Assembly: GCA_025774405.1 (NCBI GenBank)
Contig: JALGWB010000001.1
Span: forward strand, 22,288-86,287
Direction: 5' to 3'
From: a bacterium
GTDB lineage: Bacteria > Arandabacterota > Arandabacteria > Arandabacterales > Arandabacteraceae
Length of the DNA stretch: 64,000 bases
The translations under genes and the position numbers were made by a program. The notes under the pieces were generated by a model. It ran no database searches. It was not told the origin of the DNA and worked only from the letters and a program-made list of their open reading frames with translations. Positions 46,635 to 54,696 of this stretch are shown one piece after another; position 1 is the stretch's first letter; each line of letters starts with the position of its first letter.

Positions 46635-49313
46635 ATGGGTTTCACATTAAAGGTGAAAGGTTGGATTGAGGACTTCGTGAAGGCGGCTGAGGCGTCCAAA
46701 GAGGAGATTCCCAAGGCGGCCCAGGGTAGCTTCACTCGCCTGAAACTACTCTCGGCCCAGAAGCCTGTCAAGGATGTGGAGTCTAGCCGCAACTCCGAGG
46801 GTCTGGAGAAGCTTCAGGCATTCCTGAAGAGTGTGAAGGGCAAAGCCAAGTTGGAGACTGTTGCCAAGAAAGCCATTGACAACCTGACCGAATACTTTGG
46901 GAAGGACTATGGGGCAAAAGGGGAGGTCGCAAAAGCTTCCACTTATGTCTGCCCAAAGTGCGGCTACAAGGGCAAGCCTGACAAAGACGGCAACTGTCCC
47001 AAGTGTGGCACTAAGATGAAGGTGGATTACGGGAAAGCCTACGGCGACTACGGCAAGACCAAGTATGAGGATTATGGCAAGACCGAAGTTGCCAAATCTG
47101 AGCCCCATCCCCACGGCAAGCATGTCGTCTATTGCCCTAAATGTGGCTATGAGGAGACAGTCGAGGCTGGCGTCAAGGCTAAGGACAAGAAGTGTCCCAA
47201 GTGCGGAACTCGGATGCGGGCTAGGGAAATAGGTGAGCGGCGCGAGGCTGTCCACTTCAGGACCCTAACTGGCCGACTTCTTGAAGCTGTTGAAGGCACA
47301 GAGGGTAGCCAGTGGGAAGTCACTCTCATCGAGGCAGGCGTCTCTGAGAATCGCACCAAGTACAGTCTCCCTGTTCTTGAAAAAGCGCTTCCCCTCTTCG
47401 ATGGTGCTAAGTGCTTCGCTGACCATTCAACTGCCTCTGAGCGTCGCGAGCGCCCTGGACGCTCTATCAGAGACATCGTAGGCTGGTTTGAAAGCCCGAA
47501 AGTTCTCGGCGACGGAGTCAAAGGAATTGGGGCTGTCTTCAACATCCTAGAATCAGAACGATGGTTTCGAGATAAAGTCGTAGAGGCCTGGGAGCGAGGC
47601 AAACGAGACCTCATTGGCTTCTCGATCAGCGCCATCGGCAGACAGAAACTGATTCGCGAGGAGGACAAACTCCTCAAGGAAGTCGTTTCGATTGACAAAG
47701 TACAATCTGTAGATGCTGTCACTGAGCCTGCAGCTGGTGGCAAATTCGTGAAAATGCTAGAAGGGAAGGAGGCAGAAGAAGTGAGCCAACTAGATATTCT
47801 GAACACCATCACACTGGAGAATCTGAGAGAGGTGAGGCCAGACTTGTTCCCTGAGCCTGCTTCTGAGCCAGAGCCTGATTTGGAGCCTACGCCTGAGCCA
47901 GAGACTGAACCATCTCCTGATCTTTCTCACCTCACTGAGGCGGTCAAAGAGATCGAGAGCCTAAAGGCTACCCTGGCTGAAATGCAGGATACGTCTCGGA
48001 AGACGGATCTCAAGGCGCAGCTTGACTCGGCGCTTCAGTCCAGCGGTCTTCCCAAGCCTGTCCAGGATAAACTTGGGCGACGCTTCTCTTCTCTCGAATT
48101 CACCTCGGAGACTCTCACTGAGGCGATTCGCGAGGAGAAGGAAGTCTTAGCCCAAATTCTGCCACCAGAGCGTCGTTACTTCCCATCAATCAAGATGGGC
48201 GAGAGCGAGCGGGACAAGATTGACAAGGCTATGGATGGTCTCCTGGAGGGCGAAGATATCGACGGGATTCCTCGCTTCAGGAATCTGCGTGAAGCCTACT
48301 CGATAGTCACTGGTACACCGATTCTGGATGTCAGAGCTCAGCATATCCTGAATGCGTCGTCAGCCTTTGACTCGTCAGTTGGTTTCTTGCGAGAGGAGAT
48401 ATCGACAAGCACTTGGACGAACGTCTTCGGAACCAGCATGACCAGGAGACTGCTTAAGGAATACCGCAAACCTGGCTATGATGACTGGAAGAAGATTTGC
48501 TCCAGCGTCGAGACTCTCGACAACATGAAGTCCCAGGAGCGAGTCCGCATAGGTGGCTATGTTGCCCTCAGCTCGGTTTCCGAGGGAAGCACCTACACAG
48601 AGCAGTCGTATGATCCTCCAAATGAGATGCAGAACTACACCCCGACCAAAAAGGGTAACTTGGAGAGTATCACACTGAAAGCTATCGCCAACGACGACCT
48701 TGGTGCTCTACGGCGAATTCCCAAGGCTATGGCCTTTGCAGCCAAGGTGGGTGTCTACAAGGCAGTTTTCGACGTTCTGACCACGAACGCTGCAATGAAC
48801 TATGATTCAGTGGCTCTGTTCAACGCGGCCAGTCACGGGAACTATGGGACAACTGCTCTTAGCTATGAAGAGCTCACAAGTGCCAAGAATGCTATGCTGG
48901 AGCAGATGGAGCCAGTAGGGTCTGGTGGAACTGAGCTCACCTATCTGGACGTGGAGCCCAAGTACTTGCTGGTTCCACTAGAGCTCCGAGGCACAGCCTG
49001 GGACCTCATCAATTCGCCAGTTAGGGCACTTGCCAGTTCCTTCAACGCAACTCAGCCCAACATGCACTATAAGACGCTTGAGCTGATTGTAGTGAGGCAC
49101 TGGACTGATTCTAACAACTGGTACTTGATCGCAGACCCTTCATTGATTGCAACCATCGAGGTTGGTTTCTATGGTTCTCAGGAGCCCGAAATCTTTACCG
49201 AGTTGGCCAATGCTGGGTCGAATTTCACTGCTGATAAGCTCCGCTACAAGATTCGTCATATCTATGGGGTAGCAGCTCTTGAGCATCGTGGAATGTACGC
49301 CGAGATCGTGTGA
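46635..49313 (+). CDS. polyprotein: zinc ribbons, prohead protease, scaffold, major capsid protein
   Basis: 892 aa. Residues 105-129 and 166-193: two zinc ribbons (VCPKCGYKG/CPKCGTKM and YCPKCGYEE/CPKCGTRM). ~205-375: protease with EVTLIEAGVSENR, CFADHS (His 264) and IGFSIS (Ser 330), as in S78/Mu-type prohead proteases. ~380-515: Glu/Pro-rich linker and coiled coil, scaffold-like. ~520-892: major capsid domain (LREAYSIVTGTPILD, then SEGSTYTEQSYDPP, and the end ALEHRGMYAEIV), like Mu gpT/HK97-fold shells. Self-cleavage at the scaffold-capsid border is expected. Confidence 0.85.
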   Translation: MGFTLKVKGWIEDFVKAAEASKEEIPKAAQGSFTRLKLLSAQKPVKDVESSRNSEGLEKLQAFLKSVKGKAKLETVAKKAIDNLTEYFGKDYGAKGEVAKASTYVCPKCGYKGKPDKDGNCPKCGTKMKVDYGKAYGDYGKTKYEDYGKTEVAKSEPHPHGKHVVYCPKCGYEETVEAGVKAKDKKCPKCGTRMRAREIGERREAVHFRTLTGRLLEAVEGTEGSQWEVTLIEAGVSENRTKYSLPVLEKALPLFDGAKCFADHSTASERRERPGRSIRDIVGWFESPKVLGDGVKGIGAVFNILESERWFRDKVVEAWERGKRDLIGFSISAIGRQKLIREEDKLLKEVVSIDKVQSVDAVTEPAAGGKFVKMLEGKEAEEVSQLDILNTITLENLREVRPDLFPEPASEPEPDLEPTPEPETEPSPDLSHLTEAVKEIESLKATLAEMQDTSRKTDLKAQLDSALQSSGLPKPVQDKLGRRFSSLEFTSETLTEAIREEKEVLAQILPPERRYFPSIKMGESERDKIDKAMDGLLEGEDIDGIPRFRNLREAYSIVTGTPILDVRAQHILNASSAFDSSVGFLREEISTSTWTNVFGTSMTRRLLKEYRKPGYDDWKKICSSVETLDNMKSQERVRIGGYVALSSVSEGSTYTEQSYDPPNEMQNYTPTKKGNLESITLKAIANDDLGALRRIPKAMAFAAKVGVYKAVFDVLTTNAAMNYDSVALFNAASHGNYGTTALSYEELTSAKNAMLEQMEPVGSGGTELTYLDVEPKYLLVPLELRGTAWDLINSPVRALASSFNATQPNMHYKTLELIVVRHWTDSNNWYLIADPSLIATIEVGFYGSQEPEIFTELANAGSNFTADKLRYKIRHIYGVAALEHRGMYAEIV

Positions 49314-49332
49314 TATCCTTTCTCTCTCGCCT

Positions 49333-49365
49333 GGAGAGTCAGTCTTGCCCAGGGGCTGACTCTCC
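49333..49365 (+). terminator. hairpin after the capsid gene
   Basis: GGAGAGTCAG (49333-49342) pairs with CTGACTCTCC (49356-49365), a perfect 10-base stem. No U run follows. It may lower read-through or stabilise the abundant capsid message. Confidence 0.5.
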
Positions 49366-49389
49366 CAAACCCTATATCAGGAGCAGAAC

Positions 49390-50088
49390 TTGACAAAGTA
49401 TCTGAGCTCCTACGTTGATGCTGTGCGTAATCGGCTTCAGGAGGTTGAGGCCAGTGAGGAAATCAGCACTACTGAGATCAACGACTCCATAGAGCTCGCC
49501 GTGCGGTATCACAGTCGTTTCAGGCCACAGATCATCGTAGACGATATCGCAGGCTCTGGAGTCTATGACCTCACTCTGCCTGACACTTGGGAAAAGGACT
49601 TCTCGGTTATCCTGGCTGTGGAGTGTCCTCAGGGCAGCAGGACGCCCACTTACCTTGAGCCCAAGGATTGGATGCTTTATCGGGGTACAAGCGGCAATCC
49701 TTCCTTAAGGCTCCTCAGCTTCACTCCGAGCGCCAGCCAGACTGTACGTATAACCTTTACCCATACTCATTTAGTAACTGCCTCTACTACTACCATCCAG
49801 GATGAGGATTACTGGGCTGTGGGTAACTTAGCTGCCTCGATGGCAGCTCGCCTGCTTGCTGCCCGCTACGCTCGCGTGTGGGGGCCAGTTCTTAATGTAG
49901 ATGTTGTGAACTATCCTAACAAATCGGAACAGTATCTAGCTTTGGCCAAGGAATGTGAGAATATCTGGAGGCTCCATCTTGGGCTTCCTCCTGAGGGAGC
50001 GCCTAGCCCCTCGTTCCAATATGGGGACTGGGATATGACATATTCTTGGAATAGAGGGCTTCTGGTTCACAAGCCTGAATATAGATAA
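49390..50088 (+). CDS. head-tail connector / adaptor protein (232 aa)
   Basis: TTG start at 49390 with AGGAGC seven bases upstream. N-terminal helical part (SSYVDAVRNRLQEVEAS...), a beta-rich centre, and a C-terminal helix. Order after the capsid gene and the helical-then-beta layout fit phage adaptor proteins. Assigned mainly from position. Confidence 0.6.
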   Translation: MTKYLSSYVDAVRNRLQEVEASEEISTTEINDSIELAVRYHSRFRPQIIVDDIAGSGVYDLTLPDTWEKDFSVILAVECPQGSRTPTYLEPKDWMLYRGTSGNPSLRLLSFTPSASQTVRITFTHTHLVTASTTTIQDEDYWAVGNLAASMAARLLAARYARVWGPVLNVDVVNYPNKSEQYLALAKECENIWRLHLGLPPEGAPSPSFQYGDWDMTYSWNRGLLVHKPEYR

Positions 50089-50100
50089 TGGCTGAGGATA

Positions 50101-50589
50101 ATGGCTTCCACCCGTAAGCAGATTTCAACTGCCATCAAAGGCATTCTAGAAACCGTCAGTGGTGTAGGGGTAGTTCAGGAGTATCACCGCTATACCCGCT
50201 CCCCTGAAGGGTTCAAAGAGTACTTTACTAAGTTGGTAGATCAGTACTCACGGGAAGCCAATGCTTGGCTAGTCTGCCGAGACAGCTTCTCACAGACCAC
50301 GGCAGGAATGCCGATTCCTCAGGAGATGCGAGAGCATCAGTGGACTATTGTGGGCTATGTCGGGCTGAAAGATTCAACAGGTTCTGAGGAGACGTTCCAG
50401 GACTTGGTCGATGAAATCGTGAACGCTTTTGAGGCTCGCAAGCAGTTAGGGCTTCCTACCATAGTCGAATATGTCAGGCCGCCCCAGGTTCCAACAATCG
50501 ACCACGCCTGGTTTGGGCCAGTTCTATGTCATCATTGTGTGATTCAGTTGGCAGTTCTCGAAAGGCGTACTATAGTATATGCGTCCTAG
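50101..50589 (+). CDS. tail completion / neck protein (162 aa)
   Basis: ATG 50101 with GAGGATA upstream. An N-terminal helix (RKQISTAIKGILETV), then a central IVGYVGLKDSTGSEETFQDLVDEI and a C-terminal beta strand fit tail terminator or tail-completion proteins. Position between adaptor and tail tube supports this. Confidence 0.6.
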   Translation: MASTRKQISTAIKGILETVSGVGVVQEYHRYTRSPEGFKEYFTKLVDQYSREANAWLVCRDSFSQTTAGMPIPQEMREHQWTIVGYVGLKDSTGSEETFQDLVDEIVNAFEARKQLGLPTIVEYVRPPQVPTIDHAWFGPVLCHHCVIQLAVLERRTIVYAS

Positions 50590-50644
50590 CAAGCAACGAA
50601 TTGGTGTATCCTAAGTAAGTGGTGGCCCTAGTTGAGGATAAGCA

Positions 50645-51808
50645 ATGGCCCGCTATGGGAGAGTTCTTCAGTCCAGACGTCAGCAACCTTTAAGGGTGAT
50701 AGCTCCTTGCTATGAACTAGCAGCTAGTGGCTATTATCGGGTTCTGCTACCGCTCAAGGTCTTGCTCGACAGGGGGGCTATCGAGGCAGTTTGGAAGGGG
50801 ATGTTACCCTGCAAGCCAGGGGAGAAGCCTGAGCGCGGCTCTCGACTTGCTAATTTGATGGCTCAACTCCTCAATTGGGCTAACGTCTACTTCCTAGAGA
50901 GAGAGGAACGAGAGAACCTTATTCCCATACTTGAGAAAGCCAAACGACTCGGCAAGGCTATCGTGATGGACATAGATGACCATGTAGTTGCCTTTCCTGA
51001 TATTCCTCAAAGGCAGGTATCGGATTTTTGGAAGGAGCGAGTGCCCTATTTCCTGAAGATCCTCCAGCAGGTTGATTTGTTGATTACCACTACCGACAGA
51101 CTAGCAAGGAGTTATAAGGAGTACCTGGGCGATGGTGCCGAGACAGTTAGTATTCCAAACTTCATCGATACGAGGCATCCTCGCTGGCAAGTTCAGCCTA
51201 GCGAAAAGACTGACGGGACAATCACTATTGGCTGGATGGGCGGCCCGACTCACATAGATGATCTGGAACTCCTCCGAGAGCCGCTCTCTATTATTCTGAA
51301 CCGATACCCCAAGGCTGTCTTCAAGTGTGTAGGGCTGATTCCAGAGTGGTTGGACAGTTTGCCTTCCGGCCAGGTCGTCAGGAGTGAGGGCTATTCTGGC
51401 CTTGCTGACTATCCAAAGCGCTTCGCAGATTTCGATATAGGACTTATCCCACTCACTGACAATGAGTTCAATCGGAAGGGTAAATCAGCGTTAAAGTATC
51501 TCGAATATTCGATGTTCGGAATTGCCTCAGTTGTCAGCAAAGTGCCCGCTTATTGGGGAGCGGTTAGCAGGAAGCGAGGCTTTCTAACGCCCAATACGAC
51601 CGAAGATTGGATCAAGTCCATAGAAACACTTATCACCAGGGAAGCCCTTCGCAAATCCCTGGGCAATGCGGCCAAAGACTATGTTCTCAAGCAGCGTTCT
51701 ATCGATGGCAACGCCTATCGTTGGGCTGCTGCCTTTGAGCAAGCTCGTCGAATCAGACGGAGCCGGAATCAAATCCTAGTGCCTGCACTAGAAGGAGTAG
51801 CAATATGA
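50645..51808 (+). CDS. GT4-type glycosyltransferase inside the tail module (387 aa)
   Basis: ATG 50645 with GAGGATAAG upstream. GT-B enzyme: PLRVIAPCYELAASGYYRV, VDLLITTTDRLARSY, TIGWMGGPTHIDDLELL and a PLTDNEFNRKGKSALKYLEY donor-binding motif with the conserved Glu. It is 8.7 kb from the main glycan island, between neck and tail tube genes. Probably late-expressed; may glycosylate the tail or capsid. Confidence 0.8.
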   Translation: MARYGRVLQSRRQQPLRVIAPCYELAASGYYRVLLPLKVLLDRGAIEAVWKGMLPCKPGEKPERGSRLANLMAQLLNWANVYFLEREERENLIPILEKAKRLGKAIVMDIDDHVVAFPDIPQRQVSDFWKERVPYFLKILQQVDLLITTTDRLARSYKEYLGDGAETVSIPNFIDTRHPRWQVQPSEKTDGTITIGWMGGPTHIDDLELLREPLSIILNRYPKAVFKCVGLIPEWLDSLPSGQVVRSEGYSGLADYPKRFADFDIGLIPLTDNEFNRKGKSALKYLEYSMFGIASVVSKVPAYWGAVSRKRGFLTPNTTEDWIKSIETLITREALRKSLGNAAKDYVLKQRSIDGNAYRWAAAFEQARRIRRSRNQILVPALEGVAI

Positions 51809-52761
51809 CCATATCACGATTGACCAAGATTGGTGTTGCGCGCGAAAGCTCCTGGGGAGCCGCTGATGCTCCACAGGTACTTCTGCCTGTCGAGCCGCCT
51901 AGTATAACAGAGCCTTATGAGCAGATTCTGGACAATCTACAGCGTGGCCTCTATGCTGCGGACTTCGGCGCATATCAGGGCGCAGGCCATGTGGAAATGT
52001 CGCTTTCTGGGCAATTCTACCCAGAGGAAGTGGGCTTTCTACTTACAGCTATGATAGGCTCACCCTCTAGCGGTACGAGTGTACCCTATGAGCATGACTT
52101 CACCATGGCGACTTCTCAGCCGCCTAGTCTCGCTATCCAGGACGAAGGCGCTGTCTATAAATCAGGGGCCACCAAGCGACGCTACACAGGGATGCTGCCA
52201 TCTAGCCTCGTTTTCAGCTTTAGCTCAGCTGAGGGAGTGCTTGCCTGGTCTGCTGACCTAACAGGCAAACTAGGAACTGCGCCAGGCAGCGGAGCTATCC
52301 CTAGTGCTGTAGGTACGTCTCCCTTCCTTGGCTGGCAAGGAGCCCTCACTATTGGGAGTGCTAACACTCGCCTCATTGACGCTGAGATTACTCTTGAGCG
52401 AGAGGTTGAGATGCGGCATGGCTCAGACGGAACTCAGTATGCAGTCGCGGGTTACTCTGGAGCCTTAACTGCCACAGCCACCATGACACTTGATGCAATA
52501 GACAACACAGAGCTTGACTACGTTCTTGGTCACTCTTCCAACACAGTTGTGCTCACTTTCTCCTATGGAGCTGGCAATGCTGAGCGTAGCATCGCCTTCA
52601 CTATGACTAAATTCAACTGGGGGGAGGCACCAGCAGAACTAGACCGCAGCGGGGTCTTCGTCACTTTGGGAATCAGCGGCAGAGCTCTCTACAATGATAC
52701 GGATGCTGGGCCTATCGCAGTTACGCTCAAAAACGCTAGGTCTAGTTACGCAGCTGCCTGA
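51805..52761 (+). CDS. major tail (tube) protein (318 aa)
   Basis: ATG 51805 overlaps the previous stop (ATGA). Beta-rich with repeated Thr/Ser strands; IGVARESSWGAADAP at the start and a TLEREVEMRHGSDGTQYAV segment are typical of siphovirus and myovirus-like tube proteins. Placed just before the tail chaperones, as expected. Confidence 0.75.
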   Translation: MTISRLTKIGVARESSWGAADAPQVLLPVEPPSITEPYEQILDNLQRGLYAADFGAYQGAGHVEMSLSGQFYPEEVGFLLTAMIGSPSSGTSVPYEHDFTMATSQPPSLAIQDEGAVYKSGATKRRYTGMLPSSLVFSFSSAEGVLAWSADLTGKLGTAPGSGAIPSAVGTSPFLGWQGALTIGSANTRLIDAEITLEREVEMRHGSDGTQYAVAGYSGALTATATMTLDAIDNTELDYVLGHSSNTVVLTFSYGAGNAERSIAFTMTKFNWGEAPAELDRSGVFVTLGISGRALYNDTDAGPIAVTLKNARSSYAAA

Positions 52762-52810
52762 TAAGGGAGTATGGGCTGTCAGCGATGTCCTTGCCTCTCT
52801 TTCAGTTCAC

Positions 52811-52839
52811 TTGACATCTTGGCTCGTTTCTGCTAGAAT
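52811..52839 (+). promoter_or_regulatory. sigma70-type promoter inside the tail module
   Basis: TTGACA (52811-52816), 17-base spacer, TAGAAT (52834-52839), 18 bases before the start of the next gene. A private promoter suggests the next gene is expressed independently of the late operon. Confidence 0.8.
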
Positions 52840-52857
52840 AAGAAGCAGGAGGTTAGG

Positions 52858-53472
52858 ATGCCAAAGGGAGTCTATGCCAGGGTTCAAGAAACCCAGGGCT
52901 ATCGCGATAGGAGCTACTGGGCGAAGAAGATTAAGGCGCAGGCTGGTTTCGTCTGCCAGAGATGTGGCAGGTATCAGCCTGCTTCCCTGTTAAGGGTTAG
53001 GCCCCTCTCGGAGAAACTCACTCTCGATGCTGGAGAGGTGCTGTGCTTCCGATGCCTAGCTGAGGAAGAATTCGGTGGAGATGTTGTTCTTCTTGCCGAC
53101 TTCCTGCTATGGGTTTCGGATGCTGGTGTATCTCTCACTTCAAATCTCCTCAAACAGTGGACTAGGGAGGGGCTACTCCCCAAGCCCCTCTATGGATTTC
53201 TTCCGATGTCGCTTCGCCCAAAAGTGGCTCTCCTGTTCCATAACCGCTCCCTTCCTACAGAATCCCTGAGGGAACTTCTCTCCAGGCAGAAGGTCGAAAC
53301 CCTGATTATGCGTAACCTCAAAACAGGCAAAACTGAAATCCTAACCGTTATAGAAGAATTTCCTGCCATCAGTCTTGATGGCCATAGATACTATTGTCGC
53401 AGACTTCTCAACGGAGATATCCTTACAAGATCAGAGAGGAGGAAAAAAGATGAGCGGCTGGTTCAATCCTGA
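52858..53472 (+). CDS. zinc-finger protein with MerR-like helix (204 aa)
   Basis: ATG 52858 with AGGAGG upstream. Residues ~33-66 have CQRCGRY and CFRCLAEEE, a zinc site; ~80-105 (SNLLKQWTREGLLPKP) resembles a MerR-type recognition helix. A C-terminal alpha/beta part ends with a basic tail. With its own promoter and no structural features it is probably a moron-like regulator. It overlaps the chaperone gene by 23 bases. Confidence 0.6.
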   Translation: MPKGVYARVQETQGYRDRSYWAKKIKAQAGFVCQRCGRYQPASLLRVRPLSEKLTLDAGEVLCFRCLAEEEFGGDVVLLADFLLWVSDAGVSLTSNLLKQWTREGLLPKPLYGFLPMSLRPKVALLFHNRSLPTESLRELLSRQKVETLIMRNLKTGKTEILTVIEEFPAISLDGHRYYCRRLLNGDILTRSERRKKDERLVQS

Positions 53473-53845
53473 GACGATCAAAGTCGATTTTGAGGATTTA
53501 GGCTATTCCCAGTTCTGGGTGGATGTTAAGAAGCCTGGCTCTTTGCTCTATGGTGAGATGTTGGGCCTCGATAAGTTAGGCGAGGACAGTCCTCCCAAGG
53601 AGGTAATGGGAGCCTTAGCCCTGATGATTCAGGACTGGAACTTGACTGATCCTGTGACAGAGGAGGCTCTGTCAGTCCCAACTCAGAAAGACCCAACTCC
53701 TCTCTATCGGCTGCCAAACGCCTTTTTGAGGTTACTCCAGCAACGTATCACTGCTGAGTCAGAGGCCTTTGCAGGGCCTGAGGGTGTGCTAAAAAAAGCC
53801 AAAGAGATGCCGCTCGAAGCTATTTCAGAGGAATCAAGGGAGTGA
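53450..53845 (+). CDS. tail assembly chaperone, short form (G-like, 131 aa)
   Basis: ATG 53450 with GAGGAGG upstream; the longer frame to 53375 lies in the preceding gene. Begins MSGWFNPETIKVDFED; acidic and helical as in gpG-type chaperones, sited between tube and tape measure genes. A slippery A AAA AAA sits at 53791-53797 in the correct phase. Confidence 0.75.
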   Translation: MSGWFNPETIKVDFEDLGYSQFWVDVKKPGSLLYGEMLGLDKLGEDSPPKEVMGALALMIQDWNLTDPVTEEALSVPTQKDPTPLYRLPNAFLRLLQQRITAESEAFAGPEGVLKKAKEMPLEAISEESRE

Positions 53846-53994
53846 AAGCCCCAGGCTGGGTAGTGGAGATAGCCATCATGGAGCGATTTGGATGGACTGA
53901 GCGGCAGCTCTATGAAGAGAACTCTGTCAAGCGCATCTTTACAATTGTCGAGGAGATGAATCTGAGAGGGCAGGCCGAGAAGTCGAGGAGATAG
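53450..53994 (+). CDS. tail assembly chaperone, frameshifted form (GT-like, ~181 aa)
   Basis: Joined product of 53450-53797 and, after the -1 slip, 53797-53994: 116 residues of the G part plus 65 of the T part. The T part (IMERFGWTERQLYEEN, then IVEEMNLRGQ) links to the tape measure in homologous systems. A separate GTG at 53842 (GTGA overlap with the G stop) could also give a free 50-residue T peptide. Confidence 0.7.
53791..53797 (+). other. programmed -1 frameshift site
   Basis: Codons read CTA AAA AAA GCC, so the heptamer A AAA AAA is in X XXY YYZ phase. After a -1 slip the frame reads SQRDAARSYFRGIKGVKAPGWVV and stays open to TAG 53992-53994 with no stop, matching the gpG/gpGT arrangement of many long-tailed phages. 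Confidence 0.8.
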
Positions 53995-53995
53995 C

Positions 53996-54694
53996 ATGGC
54001 AGAGAGCTTCCAGGTGAGAATAGACATTCTGACTAGGAAAGACGGCTGGGTTGAGAGCCTTATTGCCGATGGTCTGCAAAACAAGGCAGGTCGCCAGATA
54101 CTCCTGGAAAGGCTTGGGCCTCAGCTCAAGCCCATCCTCGACGAATGCACTAGGAGAACTAAAGAGATTGTCTTGGAGGCGTACCGAACTCCAGGTTTCG
54201 TCCCAGGCGATACTCTCCGAATGGCTTTCTTGGGCGGCTATGGTGAAAGCGTCCAGCGGCGCTTCCGAGCTCAGACAACTCAGACCTGGCCCTGGGCCTA
54301 TGTAGGTCTTTATCCCCAGCCAGGAGCAGATACGCTCCAATCTCGCAATCCTGCTATCTACATTCCCTCGATAGAGACAGGGATGACGCCTGCGGGCTGG
54401 ACAGACTTTCAACATGATGGCTCTGGGAGACGCAAATCCACAGGCACTGGTGGCTGGATGATGTTTCAGCGATTGGCTTATTGGGCCAGGAAGAAGCTTG
54501 GGGTTGATGAGGGAACTCGCAGGGGACATACTTTCGTTTGGTTGCTCTATAAGAAGATTCTTGAGAGAGGCACGAGAGCTAAGTATCTCTTTCGTCAGGT
54601 CGAGGACACACCTGAGTTTCAGAAGTTCCTTCAGGAGAAACAGAAACGAGTCTTTAATGCAATTCGGAGAGCGTTCCTGCCCTTTCGGAGATAG
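53996..54694 (+). CDS. tail-module protein (232 aa)
   Basis: ATG 53996 just after the chaperone stop with GAGGAG upstream. Basic protein with WPWAYVGLYPQPGADTL in the middle and a Lys/Arg-rich C-terminus. No family recognised; its place between chaperone and tape measure suggests a minor tail role. Confidence 0.55.
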   Translation: MAESFQVRIDILTRKDGWVESLIADGLQNKAGRQILLERLGPQLKPILDECTRRTKEIVLEAYRTPGFVPGDTLRMAFLGGYGESVQRRFRAQTTQTWPWAYVGLYPQPGADTLQSRNPAIYIPSIETGMTPAGWTDFQHDGSGRRKSTGTGGWMMFQRLAYWARKKLGVDEGTRRGHTFVWLLYKKILERGTRAKYLFRQVEDTPEFQKFLQEKQKRVFNAIRRAFLPFRR

Positions 54695-54696
54695 CA

